Assembly (NCBI GenBank): GCA_029990175.1
Contig: JARKIP010000524.1
Span: 241,749-305,748 of the forward strand
From: Petunia secreta
Lineage: Eukaryota; Streptophyta; Magnoliopsida; Solanales; Solanaceae
Direction of reading: 5' to 3'
Length of the DNA: 64,000 nt
Shown here: positions 25,567 through 38,955 of the stretch, piece after piece
Position numbering within the stretch: the stretch's first letter is position 1
How the letters are laid out: each line of letters begins with the position of its first letter
Notes under the pieces: generated by a model
Seen by the model: only the letters and a program-made list of their open reading frames with translations
Databases searched by the model: none
What the model was told of the DNA's origin: nothing
Made by a program: the position numbers and the translations under genes

Positions 25567-25620
25567 TCAGCAGCAGCAGCAGCAGATAAAATAAGATAAA
25601 CAGCAGCAACAACAACAACA
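25567..25620. repeat. CAG/CAA trinucleotide microsatellite
   Basis: CAGCAGCAGCAGCAGCAG followed by ATAAAATAAGATAAACAGCAG and (CAA)n. It lies in non-coding DNA. Confidence 0.8.
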
Positions 25621-25639
25621 GTCTCTCTACTTCACACAA

Positions 25640-25722
25640 GGTACGAGTAAGGTTTGCGCACCTCACCCTCCCAGGACGTCACTTATGGGATCATACCAAG
25701 TATGTCGTCGTTGTATAACATA
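25640..25722 (+). mobile_element. TS-like SINE 3' fragment
   Basis: GAGTAAGGTTTGCGCACCTC, ACCCTCCCAGGACGTCACTT and a tail reading AAGTATGTCGTCGTTG correspond to the 3' part of the SINEs at 10-11.6 kb, but more diverged. Confidence 0.6.
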
Positions 25723-26215
25723 ACATAAGCACACAACAAAAGAAAAGATAAGATTTTTACTCCATACCAACATGTAAGATAGCAAAAAGGAAGTACTAAA
25801 AGACAAGAACACCACAAAAAACAAGTTCAATAATAACAAAAAAAATTACCAAGAACTTGAAAGTTCAAACATGTTCATTCAAAATACACAATTATAAGCG
25901 AACATTTAAAGTAAGGCTAGTGAACAAAACCTGAAAACAGTGGAAAGAAAGGATAGGATATGCAAGAAGGCTTAGGATGTTGAGGATTGAAGTATTTTGG
26001 TAGTTGTTCAAAAGACACGATTTTTACTCATCCTCTGTCAGAGAGAAGAGACCCCACCAACCCCACTTTGTAGTAGTAGTAGTTTCAACATCTTTTTCAT
26101 ATTTATTTGTTTTTTCAGTTACTTCTATCATCCCCCACCTTTTTTTTTTTTTTTTTGCAGTTTCACATTTCTGCGGCTTCAAGAGCTTTTTCCTCAAACG
26201 ATGTCGTTAGCTTGA

Positions 26216-27077
26216 TTAAAAAAAATTACTTTTCTCATATTTTTTCTATAATTAGTGTACGGTCAGCTTGTGCACATCTTGATTAATTTCACCAAATATA
26301 TATTGTCTTCCACCATAGACGTGAAGAAAGACTACAATAGTGTTTGTTTCGAAATAACTAAATTTTGTATAGTATTTCATACGCAAATATATTATTTCTA
26401 GCCTATATGCTCTTCCAATTCCAAAACAGTTATTCTTCTTGTGTTCGTTTTATTTTTCTTATAATTACTTAACTTTCAACTTGTGGTTAATAATAATCAG
26501 TTGAAAGAATAAAAGTATACATTTGTAGCACAGTGGGACAAAAATATAAGGACAAGAAAAGGCCATTATTTGTGTATAAAGGCAAGCATGATGATTATGT
26601 AACCTGTTGTTTTGGGGTCCGCTTATTCTAAAGTTTCACTGTTAGTAGATACTTGACACACATTAACATAATTTTGACTAATATACAGGATGTGTTTTTA
26701 CAAAAAGAATCACCTTGTATAATACCAAAAGCAATACTAGTATTATACTCCAAGTTATCTTGGCTGACTCAATGAAGAGATAAGTACTCCATTAGATAGG
26801 GAATGGTGGGACCGAGTAGTGATGAATAGAGATAAGGGACCAACGACTTGACAAATTAGTGGGATCAATATTTTGTTTTTTTTCTTTTAGCTGTATCACT
26901 ATTTGCCTTCAACTTTGAAGGAATTGGTGTATTTTTGTTTCTTGATATTTTTATGATAATGATAAAATACCTACACATATACTATTGAAAAGGACTCAAC
27001 AAGAGATCCCCTGTTGCAAGAAATCCGTTATTTTCAAATGTGGGGTGTTTTTTTTCTTCAGTAGAGATATGCCGGTA
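26216..27077. other. Intergenic, nothing recognised
   Basis: AT-rich sequence without coding potential or repeat features I can name. Confidence 0.4.
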
Positions 27078-27477
27078 AAATTTTCACCCACATGTCACTT
27101 TTGTTACTGGTATTTGGTTTGAAGTCATTTTTTTATTGGTTTTACATGAGAGGTCACTTTTTGAAACTTCAATCTTTGTGGGCTGAAGTTCAAATCTTGT
27201 GGGTTGAAATTCATGTCTAAATTATAAAGTTTCAACTTCAATCGGTAAGGACTGAACTTTTAGGTATAGATGCGTAAACTTAACCCTTGTGGGCTGAGGT
27301 TGAACTTCAATCCTTGTGGTGGACTGAAGTTGAACTTCAATCCTTGTGGGCTAAACTTGTGTGGAGTTCAACCCAAAAGAATTGAAGTTCCATAAAGTGG
27401 CATATCATGTAAAACCAATAAAAAAATGGCCTCAAACCAAAGCCCACTGCCAAAAGTGGCCTTTGGTGCACTTCCCA
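27078..27477 (+). mobile_element. Foldback element, copy 3
   Basis: Collinear with copy 2 (14706-15053) in inverse orientation. The ends, GTCACTTTTGTTACTGG and CCAAAAGTGGCCTTTGGTG, are inverted, and the interior alternates TTGAACTTCAATCC with inverse words. No coding sequence. Confidence 0.7.
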
Positions 27478-28329
27478 GGATATGCCGTGGTCCACTGTTC
27501 TTATGGCTAGGTAGCAGTAAGTGAAAAAATGACTTCATTGAGGAATGAAGATAGATGTGAATCAAAGATCTGATTTTATGGATTCTGAATTTTAGGCAAC
27601 GATCTCATATACTAACAACTGTATTTAGTGAATTTCTCAGTATATATAAAGTTTGGATCAAAATTCTTGGAAAAGTTTGGATCAAAATTCTTGGATTCTA
27701 ACTCTGCCGAACTCATATTTAATAATCTACCTTCGCTCTGAAGACGATCCCATTTGATAGTAGTGATTAAGAAGTAATTGAAGCTTAAATCCTCCGATTA
27801 CCGTTACCTCGCAATTTCAAAATTGGAAAAAAATAATTACAATACGTTAATGAGTCTTCTACATATAAGGATTTATGTAATTGATGACTTCAACTAAGTT
27901 GAATTGATGAATAGTTGATTAAATATTCTACAATTTAATTTATTTCGGTTTCCATAAAGAGAAGAGCCCCTACCTTCCTTCTCTCATTTTCAGGATTTGG
28001 CTTTAATCAACTCCTTGGTTAAATTAATTTGGAGAGACCAGAACTTGAACCACCCCATTTGGCTTTTCCTAAGATGGAACAAATAATTTACATATTCAAA
28101 CGATATCAAGAATCTTTGTTTACCTCATCACATCACATCACATAATATATTCCCTAGTGATATGTAGATGTATGCCTCGTCTAATTCACATATACCTAGA
28201 ATGACAACAAAGTTACTCAGATAAGCAAAACGAATCAACGCTTGGACACGTTGCATTTTCTGTACACAATTTCTATTTCCCGAGAAAACAAAATCAAAGA
28301 AAAGGTGCAGTGGGTTAAAAAAGAATTCT

Positions 28330-29415
28330 CTAATAAATTATTACCATATTTAATAGTGATATATTGTATTAAAATAGGAAATATTAATATTTATTTATTA
28401 TATATTTAATATATATTACATATCGTATATTTATATTTAATCACTTAATATCTTAACATATGTATGTAATATTTATTGAATTATTATTATATATATTTTA
28501 TTTATTGAATACACAATATATGTATGATCTTTAATATTCATTATATATCTATTAATATTTATAGATACACCACATATGTATGAAATTTTTATATTTAATT
28601 TAAAAGATACACGATACATTTATGATGTTAATATTTTATATATTTTATTAGATATTTATAAAAATATTATTATTTTATATATTAATATTTATTAGATACA
28701 TGATATATGTATGATATTTTAATATTTATTTGATATACGATATATGTATGATATTATATTTTATATATTTTATTAGATATTTATAAAAATATTAATATTT
28801 TATATATTAATATTTATTAGATATTAATATAATTTTAATATTATTTATTTGATATACGATGTATATATGATATTTATATTTTTTTATTACATATTGCGTA
28901 TCTAATATTTAATCACTTAATATTTTAATATATTGTGTATGTGAGATTTATTTAATTAGAATTTATATATTAATATTAATATTCAATTAATATTTATATA
29001 TTAACATATTATGTATGTAATATTTATTTAATTACTAAATTTATCAAATATTTAGATATTATGTAGTATTTCAAATTGTGGTTAATCCCTAATACAAGGG
29101 ATAAATATTTTTTTGTATGAAATACAATTAATAATATATAAATAAATATTCTTAAGTACTCCTAATATACTTGCATAACTAACATTTTAATATTTTAACA
29201 TATTATTATCTATGTACTGTTTATTGTACATAAATAAATAGTAAAGAATCCTACACAAATAGTACATAAACAATATCATGTATTTAATATTTATTTATTA
29301 AATGTACAATATTTAATATCATACATATCGTGTACTTGAATAATTATTCTCTTAATTTTTAAAATATTATGTATGTATTGTTTATATATTAATATTTGTT
29401 ATATATATACACACA
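28330..29415. repeat. Extremely AT-rich degenerate repeat block
   Basis: About 1.1 kb of almost pure A/T. Words such as TATTAATATTTATTAGATA and GATATACGATATATGTATGA recur with a loose 50-70 base spacing. It is reminiscent of expanded AT-rich satellite-like DNA or a matrix-attachment-type region. No gene is present. Confidence 0.7.
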
Positions 29416-30653
29416 CGGGGAGGATTTAAATCGTTAAAAAGCTTATTTTTGCGCTAAATATGGTATATAGGCATATAGTATATAGGCGATTTTAGGCGTC
29501 AAAACACAATTAACAAATTTATTATGATCTTTATATAAATACACAATTATTTTTTAAATATATTAACACAATAATATGAATAAGATCATAAATATTAGAA
29601 AAATAAGTAAAATATGCTATATATGTGTTTTTGTAATATATTCAATCATTATTATATTATAACTATTAAAAATAAATTCTTGAAATATTCATTTTGTACA
29701 TTTAAAATATATACATAAATAAATATGCAATGGGAAAGGAAATATAAAAAAGTTGAATTTGATAGTTATGGAAATTAATGGAAAGAAAATATTTTATTAA
29801 CTAGCATTAGGAAAGAAACAATAAAGAGCTTTTTAAAAAAATAATAATAGACTCCTATAATAACTCATGTCTTTAATTCTTAAAATTACATTAACAAATA
29901 TGAGATGCATTAACTAAACCCTTAAATTAAGGAATAATTTTTTTATTAATTTATAAATTATCTAATGGTTAGAGAAAGAAAGGGAGTGAAAAGTGGGGCT
30001 AGAAAAAGTAAATAAGTACTACTCATATGCTTATTGAGTAATTCTCTCTAAATTATTTCAATCATATAAAACATTCAAAACCAGCTAAATGAAATCTGAA
30101 GCCTCTTAGCCAGTTTGGGAGAAAATTAAATAGTTTTTTATATCTAATCAATTAACTAAGTCTAATTTGATAACTATAATCATGTACTTCCCATGATTGT
30201 ATAATTACTTGCAAGAAAACTAGTCTGTGTGCTCATAGGAACCCGCCAAAAGAAAGTATTATTGCAGTACGTGGAAAAAAATTGTGGGGGGTGTTTTGTG
30301 CTTACTCAGCTAATAAATTGTGGTGTACGTGTCCTTTCCAAAGTTTGGGTCCAATAAGTCACACTAAGTTAGGTACCTCTCCATGTTGCTTCCAAGTTAC
30401 GACAATTATCAACACATCCATTATCTTATTGGTAATTAAGCCTCATCATTACTAAATTAGACTTTTCCAATTAGGTGTTTAATTGCTAGTGACAGCTTCT
30501 AGTTTCCTATCTAGTTTATTACGCCGACTTGATAAGATATTACAAGGATAAACCATGTCACAACAAGAGGAAAAAGTTTCTTATAAAACCATACGGCTCT
30601 AGTATAATTTAGGATAATAAAAGAAGTTAATGCACGACTAAACGTAATTTATC
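29416..30653. other. Intergenic, nothing recognised
   Basis: AT-rich sequence downstream of the RAVE-like remnant, with no coding potential. Confidence 0.4.
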
Positions 30654-32994
30654 TTATTTCCTATCGATTTTAGCTTGTGCTTTAAGCCGATGGGAATATT
30701 TTTTGAGGATACGCTTTAAACCATCTCCACCACACGTAATAAAACCATGAGAAACAATTTGAATATCTGTAACAGCAGCCTGAAAAAACAGGAAAAGAAT
30801 CTCTTTAGTATTTTGCAAGTTCAAGGATATCTCAGTAACTCTTTTTCCCACTATTCATGCATATGATAAATAAAAGTTACCTGGACCACACCACCAAAGC
30901 CACGGGAGCTTGGCTGCAAGAAGGTGTGCCTTTCATGCAATTTTGGCCAATGAAACACTAGCTTCGCATTTTTGGCGTCCCAAAGTTTTACATCTCCATC
31001 TTTACTTCCCGTCAGGAAAAAGCTGGCATGTGGTATGGTAGATACTTTGGTAACACTCCCTTCACGAGATAAAGCAGAATTAGAGAAGAATCTCATTATG
31101 TACTGCAACAATCTCATTATGGAGGCCCAAGACGTCGCTGGTGGAGCAAGTGTGTCCCATATGACAACATTAACGCCACTGGAGCTATACCCTGCAGCAG
31201 CTATTATTGAACCACTCGTAGTAACATATGTGACATCCCTGCAGCCATTACAATGAGGAAGGCTCTTAGAAGCAATAATGAATAGTATAACAGAAACTAA
31301 ATCACAGCATAGCGAAAACTGACAGCAGGAGATTTAGAAAATAAGGAAGAAGACCTAACTGCTTTATCTACTAAATCAGTTCAACAAAGTTACTAATTGG
31401 AAGCTGGGACTGATTAGCCTGGTAGCCTTGTGGTTAATAGTGACACAATGAAAGAGCAAGTGCAAGTTAGGAACAAAGGGAAATAAATTCAAATGCTTGC
31501 AGCCCCCACACCCAAAAGCCCCCTCCAAAGACAGATGGAGTATTATGGGGTTCCTGGGGTGGTGTTATGCAGTGGAGAGGCACCAAAGAAATAAGAGAGC
31601 TTTTCCTCAAATAATAAAATATTTCAGCTTGGGATAATTTTGAGGAAAGACTATTACTAATTCTCAGTTTCACTTTAATATAGTACTTGAACTGGAAGTT
31701 TACACAAGGATGCTTACGTTGTATGGTAATTAACGTAGATACACTGGGACGTCTGCCTGGAGGTCGAAACAAATTGCTTTCTTCATGTTCAGGAGATAGC
31801 AGATTTAGCTTGTGTTTTAAAAAACTAGATGCATATCCCCAAAGAGTAGCAACTATCATATGCCATCTCCCTTCAGGAACCAACAATATAACATCCCTAA
31901 ATTGTGCTTGTGGCATTTGTTTCTTGTCCTGTACAAAAGCTCCAGCACCATCAACAGGTAAATCACGAGCCACCACTTCGAGAGACTCACGAAGCAGATT
32001 CTGTATATCCTTTAAGGCTGTCTTGTCTGATGTTCTTGCCATCAAGAGAGGTTTCACAATCTGGATAAGAAAACTGTAATTTCTTTGTAGCCAAGCTGAT
32101 GCAAACATTACCATATACTCTGACAAATCAAGGAGAGCTAAATGTGTCCCGACAACATTCTCTGCACAAGAAACAGAAGAAAACTGCATCGTGGCTCTAA
32201 GACACCATAATGACCAAAACAACCTCTTGTACAGCTCTAAAACGGTGCAGTAGATATTTTCATCAGCTCTATTACTCCTAAAGGCGAACGACTTCAGGTA
32301 GAAAGAGTCCTTGCTACACATGATGATGTATCTTGCAGATATAAAAAATAATTCTCCAGATACTTCGAGAAATAGCTCAGACAGGGAAGGATGTAATGAG
32401 CAACCATCAAGTCCATTGCCTTGCTGACTTGACAGATATCTATTTTTGTACCCTCGCAACAAGTAGCATCCTATATACGCCAAACCACGGTTGCAAAACG
32501 ACAAAAAAAACTGCACAGAGGGGAAAAAGGAAAAAAAAAGACAATCAGTCTACAGGAAACCAAAACTATAAACATAACATTTTTTCCATATATAGTTAGA
32601 TACCAAGTACACAAGATGTAGAGGAAATAAGGAGAATTTCAGTTGAAAGGATGAAATTGTCGTCATCAATTCATCTTCAAAAGCTTCAACTGAAAGCTTG
32701 TATTCTTGAATCTCAGACACAGTATACATTTGCTCCTGAGGACATATCATATCAGGGTCTACCCAGCCTGGATGTCTCCTTAACATCTTAGACATGTATT
32801 GCATAGACAAGTCTGATCTCAAATGTGATTCTATCTGAAAAGCCACGTCCAACGAGATCTAGTTTGAGGAAGTTTCGTTTAGCATTGCAGTCAGCATTTA
32901 ATGTAGGCATCCAGAGTCCACATTATCAGGCACACTTCCTCGAGTTGAATCACCTACAATGCTCACGGATGATGAAAGGCATTCCAATGCTTCA

Positions 32995-33150
32995 AGCTTG
33001 CACAGAAAAAGAATATAAAAGCTATTAGTCCTTCACAAAAGATACCTAGTTTAAAATGAACACATAATAGAAGCAAGCTTGCACAGTAAAAGAATATAAA
33101 AGCTATTAGTCCTTCACAAAAGATACCTAGTTTAAAATGAATACATAATA
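32995..33150. repeat. ~80 bp direct tandem duplication
   Basis: AGCTTGCACAGAAAAAGAAT...CACATAATAG is repeated almost exactly (AGCTTGCACAGTAAAAGAAT...TACATAATAG) in an intron-like part of the RAVE-like remnant. Confidence 0.85.
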
Positions 33151-33326
33151 GATACACATGGGCAGGCTGGCTGAGAGGGTCACCTGGCCTGCGATAACAT
33201 TAAGGAATACCATTTCTTGATGAATATTGAGAGAGAACCTCTAAACAGACTTGGAAGAGAGAAGATAATATAGAAGTCAATGTTTTTTTACACTATCTAT
33301 ATTTTTTAGTTCTACAATATCTAATA

Positions 33327-33599
33327 CTCCCTCCGTCACAATTTATGTGGCACCATTTGACCGGGCACGGAGTTTAAGAAAATAGAGTTTGACCTTGTTA
33401 AGTGTCAATTTTACCCTCGAAAAAGTAAGAGAGAGAAAAGTTGAGTAATAAAAAAGTTGTTGGTAGGTTTAAAAGTATGTAGGACCCAACAAGGGTAAAA
33501 TAGAGATAGTCCATTAAATAGTTGTCATAAGGAAAGGTGCCACTTATTTTGGGACAAACCAAAAAGGAAATGGTGCCTCATAAATTGGGACGGAGGGAG
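33327..33599. mobile_element. Stowaway-like MITE
   Basis: CTCCCTCCGTCACAATTTAT at the left and ATAAATTGGGACGGAGGGAG at the right are inverted repeats flanked by TA on both sides (33325-33326, 33600-33601). 273 bp, inside the RAVE-like remnant. Confidence 0.85.
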
Positions 33600-36500
33600 T
33601 ATGTTACTAATTCATATTCTATTATACAAATTAATTCTATAAGCATGTATTGACTTGACAAAAGAGAACTAATCTAGATGAATGAACTTACCAAAATAAA
33701 TTAAGTAAATAAAGAGGTCCTTAGCCGATTATGTTATAAGAATAATATGCTTTACAACAAAATCATTTCCAAATTGTTTGATGGGACATGAACTTGGTGA
33801 AATGTGACAGTTAAGATTTGAGGTTACGGCATTGGGTGGTGTTATGAGATATTTATGTAGGAAGAGCAAAAATAAAGGTCACATATTGGTAAAAACAAGT
33901 TATATGGAGTAGTAGTGGAAAAAGTCATAGCAGTAAATATATTAAAACCTCCAATGATGTAAGTCGTTGACCCATTTGGTATAAAGTAATAGTTTCAGAA
34001 GACAAACAGCAGAATGATTTCATCAAGAAGAAGTATTTCAACTAAACGCGACCTAAACAAGAAAATTCGGACTGAACCAAAGTTAGATCAGTTCTGGATT
34101 CTAGTTCTCAATAGGATCTATCAAATCTACAATCTCAGAGTCCACAAAAAGAACCTAAAAAGATAAGAGAGCTAGTGAATCCCCAAACTTAAGGAAAAGC
34201 AAAAAAAAAAAAAGTTGAACTTACAGGCAGACCACATCTGCTTAAAGCAGTGGCCCTCATCAAAATCGCCCATCTACTCAAGGCAGCAGCATTTTGCTCC
34301 CCAATAGCATTCTTCATGGTAGTCTTGGCTGGATCTAAGAAGGCAGGTTGACGGGATGAGAATACTGACTTATTGTTCAAGGACCCCATTGGAGCAAGCA
34401 TTCTAAGAAAAGCCTGTGAATGCTTTCCTGAAACCCACTGCAAATAAAAGATGTTCAATGATGAGTATATAAACATGGAGAATAAGATGGTACAAACACA
34501 ATCTCTTAAAGAAGAAAGCATCATTGTCGCTAAACCTAAACTAGATTTCTAGCTGAATACCTCCAGAACACTTGCAAGCCAGTAGTCACCTTTGTCGAGA
34601 GCAGACGGGAAGAGGAGCTTTGAAATAAGATAACGCTCTGATGTTCCACCATAACCTCAAGAGACGGCAAATTACTAGCGCAAGCTGCTCATCCCCAAGA
34701 TTCTTCACACAAACAGTAACAGCAGATTTTGTATCTCCTCCAAGCAAAAAGAAAGCAATTGCCAGCTCCAACCAGTAACACGTAGGCATTCTTCAAAGCA
34801 GCTGCCTTATTTTTATCTTCCTAAACAGGGAATGGTTAAATTTTTAAGCAACTAAACATTGAGGAATGGTTCTCCACAAGGATTTAAAAAAAAAAAGATG
34901 AAGAATAAAACTTGCATCACACACAAAAGAAGAAAGATAATTAACAGTTTCACATGAGGACACCATTTTGAACAGATTTAGGTAAATTGTAGACAAAATG
35001 AACCAATCAGTAAATATGTGTTGCTCTTCATCCATGAAGACTTTCAATAATATTCAAGAAACCACCAACTTGAATCTTGTAAAACGAACTACGAGTATAC
35101 ATGAGTAGGTAAAAGATACATAATGTAAGAGGAAGCGCAAGAAATATAAAAAACTTATGTCAACCAAATTTAAAACAAACCAATCCCTGCCACCCAAAAA
35201 CGAAATTATCAGAGATTTCGTACGAGCTCTCCCAAAATTTAGGCCACAAAAAGACATTACACAAAGATCATTTACAACAACTGTAAGCTTTACAGCATGT
35301 TTTTTTGACTGCATGCTTTACACAAACATGATTTACAGCATGGTTCCTACTTCCCCAATTTCAAAACTATAGTGTGGGAAAGAAAAAATACAAGATTAAC
35401 GGTCAAAACCCGGTAACAATTCTTTGAAAGTATTTGACCAGGCATACAGTAAAGTGGCAGGTGTGAAAATAGTACCTGAAAATTGCGCGAAAGAAAAGCC
35501 ACCAACGGTTTATCTTTCTCATCTTTGCTAATTTTAAAAAGGCCCGCCAAAACTTAAAGCCTATTTAATGCAATATAAAGAAGTGCACATGCCTTGGGAT
35601 ATTTATTCTTTAAATATTGTTGTCCTGCCAGCTTTTCCATCTGCATAAAACTCACATCTGTCAAAATTGTTATGCCCGATACAAAAGGAAAATGAAAGCT
35701 AAGGATAAAACATGTCGGTCCAGTTTCTTTCACCCTTTCAAAGGAAAGAGCAATAGAAGAAGTGTAGTTTTATGTGGGGCTGTTGAGATAACGTTCTACT
35801 ATAGGACCTAACAGCATGTTCCCTTACATTGCTGCAATGAATTATGAACAGGGAAAAATACACCGAAGCTGAATAAAGAAGGACCCTTTTTATTCACTGA
35901 TAACCGAAATATCTGTTGTTTCTTGCAATGTAACTAGGGGGATAATGGCGCCTCCACTCTAACCATTTCCACTTGAATACTAGAGTTGGTTCACCAGCAG
36001 GATTCAAACTCGTGACGCTATGTCTACTAGAAATCCGATGTTATACTACCTTCATCATTGAACCATAGCCCTCGGACTAAAAATTGGCCTCATTTTTTGT
36101 AGTCCCTCAGGGTCCTAATCCAAATGAAAAAAGTATTGAAAGATTATTTTTCACCAGACTCATTTTTCCAACAGAGGAAAAGTGGTTTGCTCATAAGCCA
36201 GAAACTCCTTACAAGAGACTAACCTTCAAAAAAGAACGAGACAGATAGGCTAAAGTTCATACAACTTGCCTCCTGTCTATTGTGACACCATTTGACTTAG
36301 CATAGATTTTGAAATTAGAAACTGACTTGGCAACTACATTATTACTGGAAGTAAATACCAGAGTAATTATTGAAAAGTTATTCCTGCGGAGAGAACATTG
36401 TATCGGAGTCTTATTTTAATAGTAAAATGAATTGTATTCTTGATACTTGCAAAGTGTGTTTTAGGATAATACCTTTGATAGCACTGTGTCTGACATTCAA

Positions 36501-38223
36501 ATCAAAATATGAGAAGTTTGTCACTTAAATTGGATGAAGTAATAAGTTAGTTTTTTTCGATTAGGCATGAAGTAATAAGTTAGTTAACATAGCTTACTCA
36601 CCACACTATCACCTAATCAAGAGGCAAAGCTATCCTATTATTGAAGATATCTATTAAACAAAAAATACCATGAGACATGAGATTATATTATTTTCTGCAG
36701 CACACCGAAAAACTGATCGATATTGAAGCACGGGAGTTCCTTGGTACATAATAAAAGTTAACAAGACTTCTCTTTCATTATGGTTAAACAGAAAAAAGAA
36801 TAAGAACGGAACCTGAGTTCTCCAACCCTTTCACGAATTAGATGCAACAAACAGGGGGTAACCCTAATCACAAAGAACGGAGGGGATGGATCACATTATG
36901 TGTTGGAACAATCGGACCATTTCCACCAAACAGAATGTAAGAATAAACTAAATAGATGCTGGATGGTATGAAAAAATCAGAAACATATAAAAATTCATGA
37001 CGGATCTTCATTACTTTTTGTTATAATAAAAATTGACGAAAGTAAAGAATGGTGGGCTTAATTAAATAGGAAGAACATAGACAAGTGCATGATGAACACA
37101 AGAAATAAGATTTCAATCTTGCAAAGTCTCATTCTTGACTAAAAAGAGGAAAGAAAGAAAATTGGGTTGATTAGTTTGAGAACATAAGGAACACTAAGAA
37201 ACGTGACAATATACTAGGACCACATCAATATGTCAGTCCCTAAAACTACATATTGGTAGTCTATTTCAGGTTGTGGTTGGAGGTTGAATTGTTATATAGT
37301 ATACAGCTTCACTGTACCTCCCAAATAATATAACTGTAAGATAATACAGCTGTTTTTTTTTAAAATATCCTACCCCCAAATCCCCCATCCAGGAGTCGAC
37401 AGTTGCACTTTCCCACGTTGCTCCCATAGTGACTTGTCACTTCAAACCTCTTGGTAGGAAGTGCAGTTCTCTCGCAACTGTAGCAACATCAACATACAAC
37501 TGAATTTAGCATAATCTTTTTTAAAACAAGTACCTTCAATCGCAGTTGTGCCACGCTTGGATACCATAATCCAACACCCATATCGCGCATTTCTTGCCAA
37601 GATGGTTCCTTAGATAAAAGAGAATTAAACAAATGCTCTTGGCAATCAGAGTGGAAAGCCCATCCAAGACTCTCAATGAAAATTTTAGCATCTATATCTC
37701 AAGAAAAAAGATGGAATATGTTGTTCATATCTGCCAAAAACTACATTTCTCTAGTTGATATCACAGCATACATATATAACAGGATACAGAGTCACAAGAA
37801 CTTATCAATTTTTTATATTTTTTTTTAATAAGGAGAGAACTTGTCAAAAAATTGATCATGGAAAGAATGTATGCTTTACAAACTTGGCATAAGATATGTT
37901 TACGCGGAATGGTAAATATGTATCTAGACTTCTAACATAGACTTACCTACGACCAGGTCCATCAAGGCTATTATAAGCAGAAGAGGACTGCATATTGCTA
38001 ACTTCATCTAGAAGGTGGATATAGTATGGCTGATGAAAGTAAAGTACCAATAGAAGGTATTTCTGCAGGATAAACCATCTAAATACAGGAGTACATCATG
38101 ACCGATCAGACTACAGCTTCCTACCTATACTGTACACTGTCGTTCTTGGCTTTGCCATCTCTTTTCAGTTTTCGCGCAACTTTCCTACCTTAGAAAAAGT
38201 GCCAGATGATGACTGCCACGTCC

Positions 38224-38955
38224 AGTGTTTTGGTGAGCGAGAAGCGCAATGAAGCGACAAGGGCCCTGGAGCTTCAAAGCGCGAAGAGCGCGCTTATTAT
38301 ACATGAAGAGCAATTTTAAAAAAAAACAAAAAAATATTTTTTCACAAATAAATAGAAGTATTTAAATAAGCAAGAAGCCAAGAACGCATCAATAATAAGA
38401 TAAATAAGCAAATGTTTCAATCCAAACACTAAAGGAAAGAGCAAATAATCCTCCATAGGACAAGCATAATAAAACTAAAATCCAAAATATAAAGAAAAAC
38501 AGAGCTTAAAGAAAGGCAGTGAAACAGAGCAGGAAGGAAAGTGAAACAGAGCATAGAAAGAAGAAGAGGAGATCGGAGGAAGAAAGGAAGAAGAAAAAAA
38601 AGGGTCTGCTTGTTAACAGAAAAAGGAAGAAGAAGAAGAAGGAAGAAGAATGGAAGAAGAAAGAAGAGGAGAAATTACCTGGCCCGCGTGATGAGAGGTT
38701 GCGCTCTTTCTTTTACTTTGTGTCAAAAACCCTAAAATTTAGCTTTATATTTTTTTTTCCTTTAAAACAAATCAGATTTTAACTTTAAAAAAAAAAAAAA
38801 AAAAGCGCAGCAAAGCGTGCTCTTCAACACTACTGCACTTCGCGCTTCGCTGAAAAAAGCGCGCGCTTTTTTTCCCCGCTTCGCTTCACTCGTAAAAAGC
38901 GCAGATACTGCGCCTCGCGCTTCAAAGCGCAGAAGCACGCGCTTTTCAAAACACT
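38224..38955. mobile_element. hAT-like non-autonomous element (732 bp)
   Basis: Perfect 9-bp terminal inverted repeats AGTGTTTTG / CAAAACACT are flanked by 8-bp sequences CCACGTCC (38216-38223) and CCACGTCT (38956-38963), matching at 7 of 8 positions, as expected for a hAT target duplication. Subterminal DNA is full of GAAGCGC/GCGCTTC words. The Lys-rich frames inside (about 38519-38780) come from a GAA-rich purine tract and are not a gene. Confidence 0.75.

Larger units (their letters stand above)
24313..26215. other. Likely 5' UTR/intron and promoter of the tail-anchored gene
   Basis: TGTGCAG just upstream of the ATG (near 24330) looks like a splice acceptor, so an intron in the leader is likely. 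The region contains a CAG/CAA microsatellite (25567-25620) and a SINE. No independent gene is seen. Confidence 0.4.
30654..38012 (-). pseudogene. RAVE/DmX-like WD40 (Rav1p, rabconnectin-3) gene remnant
   Basis: Recognisable exons on the minus strand are: ~38012-37947, 37697-37534 (EPSWQEMRDMGVGLWYPSVA), 35640-35476 (AGLFKISKDEKDKP), 34820-34561 (LELAIAFFLLGGD), 34437-34225, about 32980-32640, about 32470-31718, 31238-30881 (LFLTGSKDGDVKLWDA-like WD repeat) and 30779-30654. This order fits the RAVE complex subunit 1 C-terminal domain followed by terminal WD repeats, a regulator of V-ATPase assembly. Lesions: TAA at 35554-35556, two frame changes in the exon 34561-34820, stops at 32898-32900 and 32859-32861, and a missing WD-repeat segment near 31120. 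The N-terminal half is not seen. Splice sites are mostly kept, so decay is fairly recent. Confidence 0.75.

Noticed and set aside
31687..32079. 130-codon plus-strand frame
   Set aside because: Antisense to a recognisable exon of the RAVE-like remnant.
38519..38782. Lys/Arg/Glu-rich frames
   Set aside because: Product of a GAA-rich purine tract within the hAT-like element; overlapping frames have equal composition.
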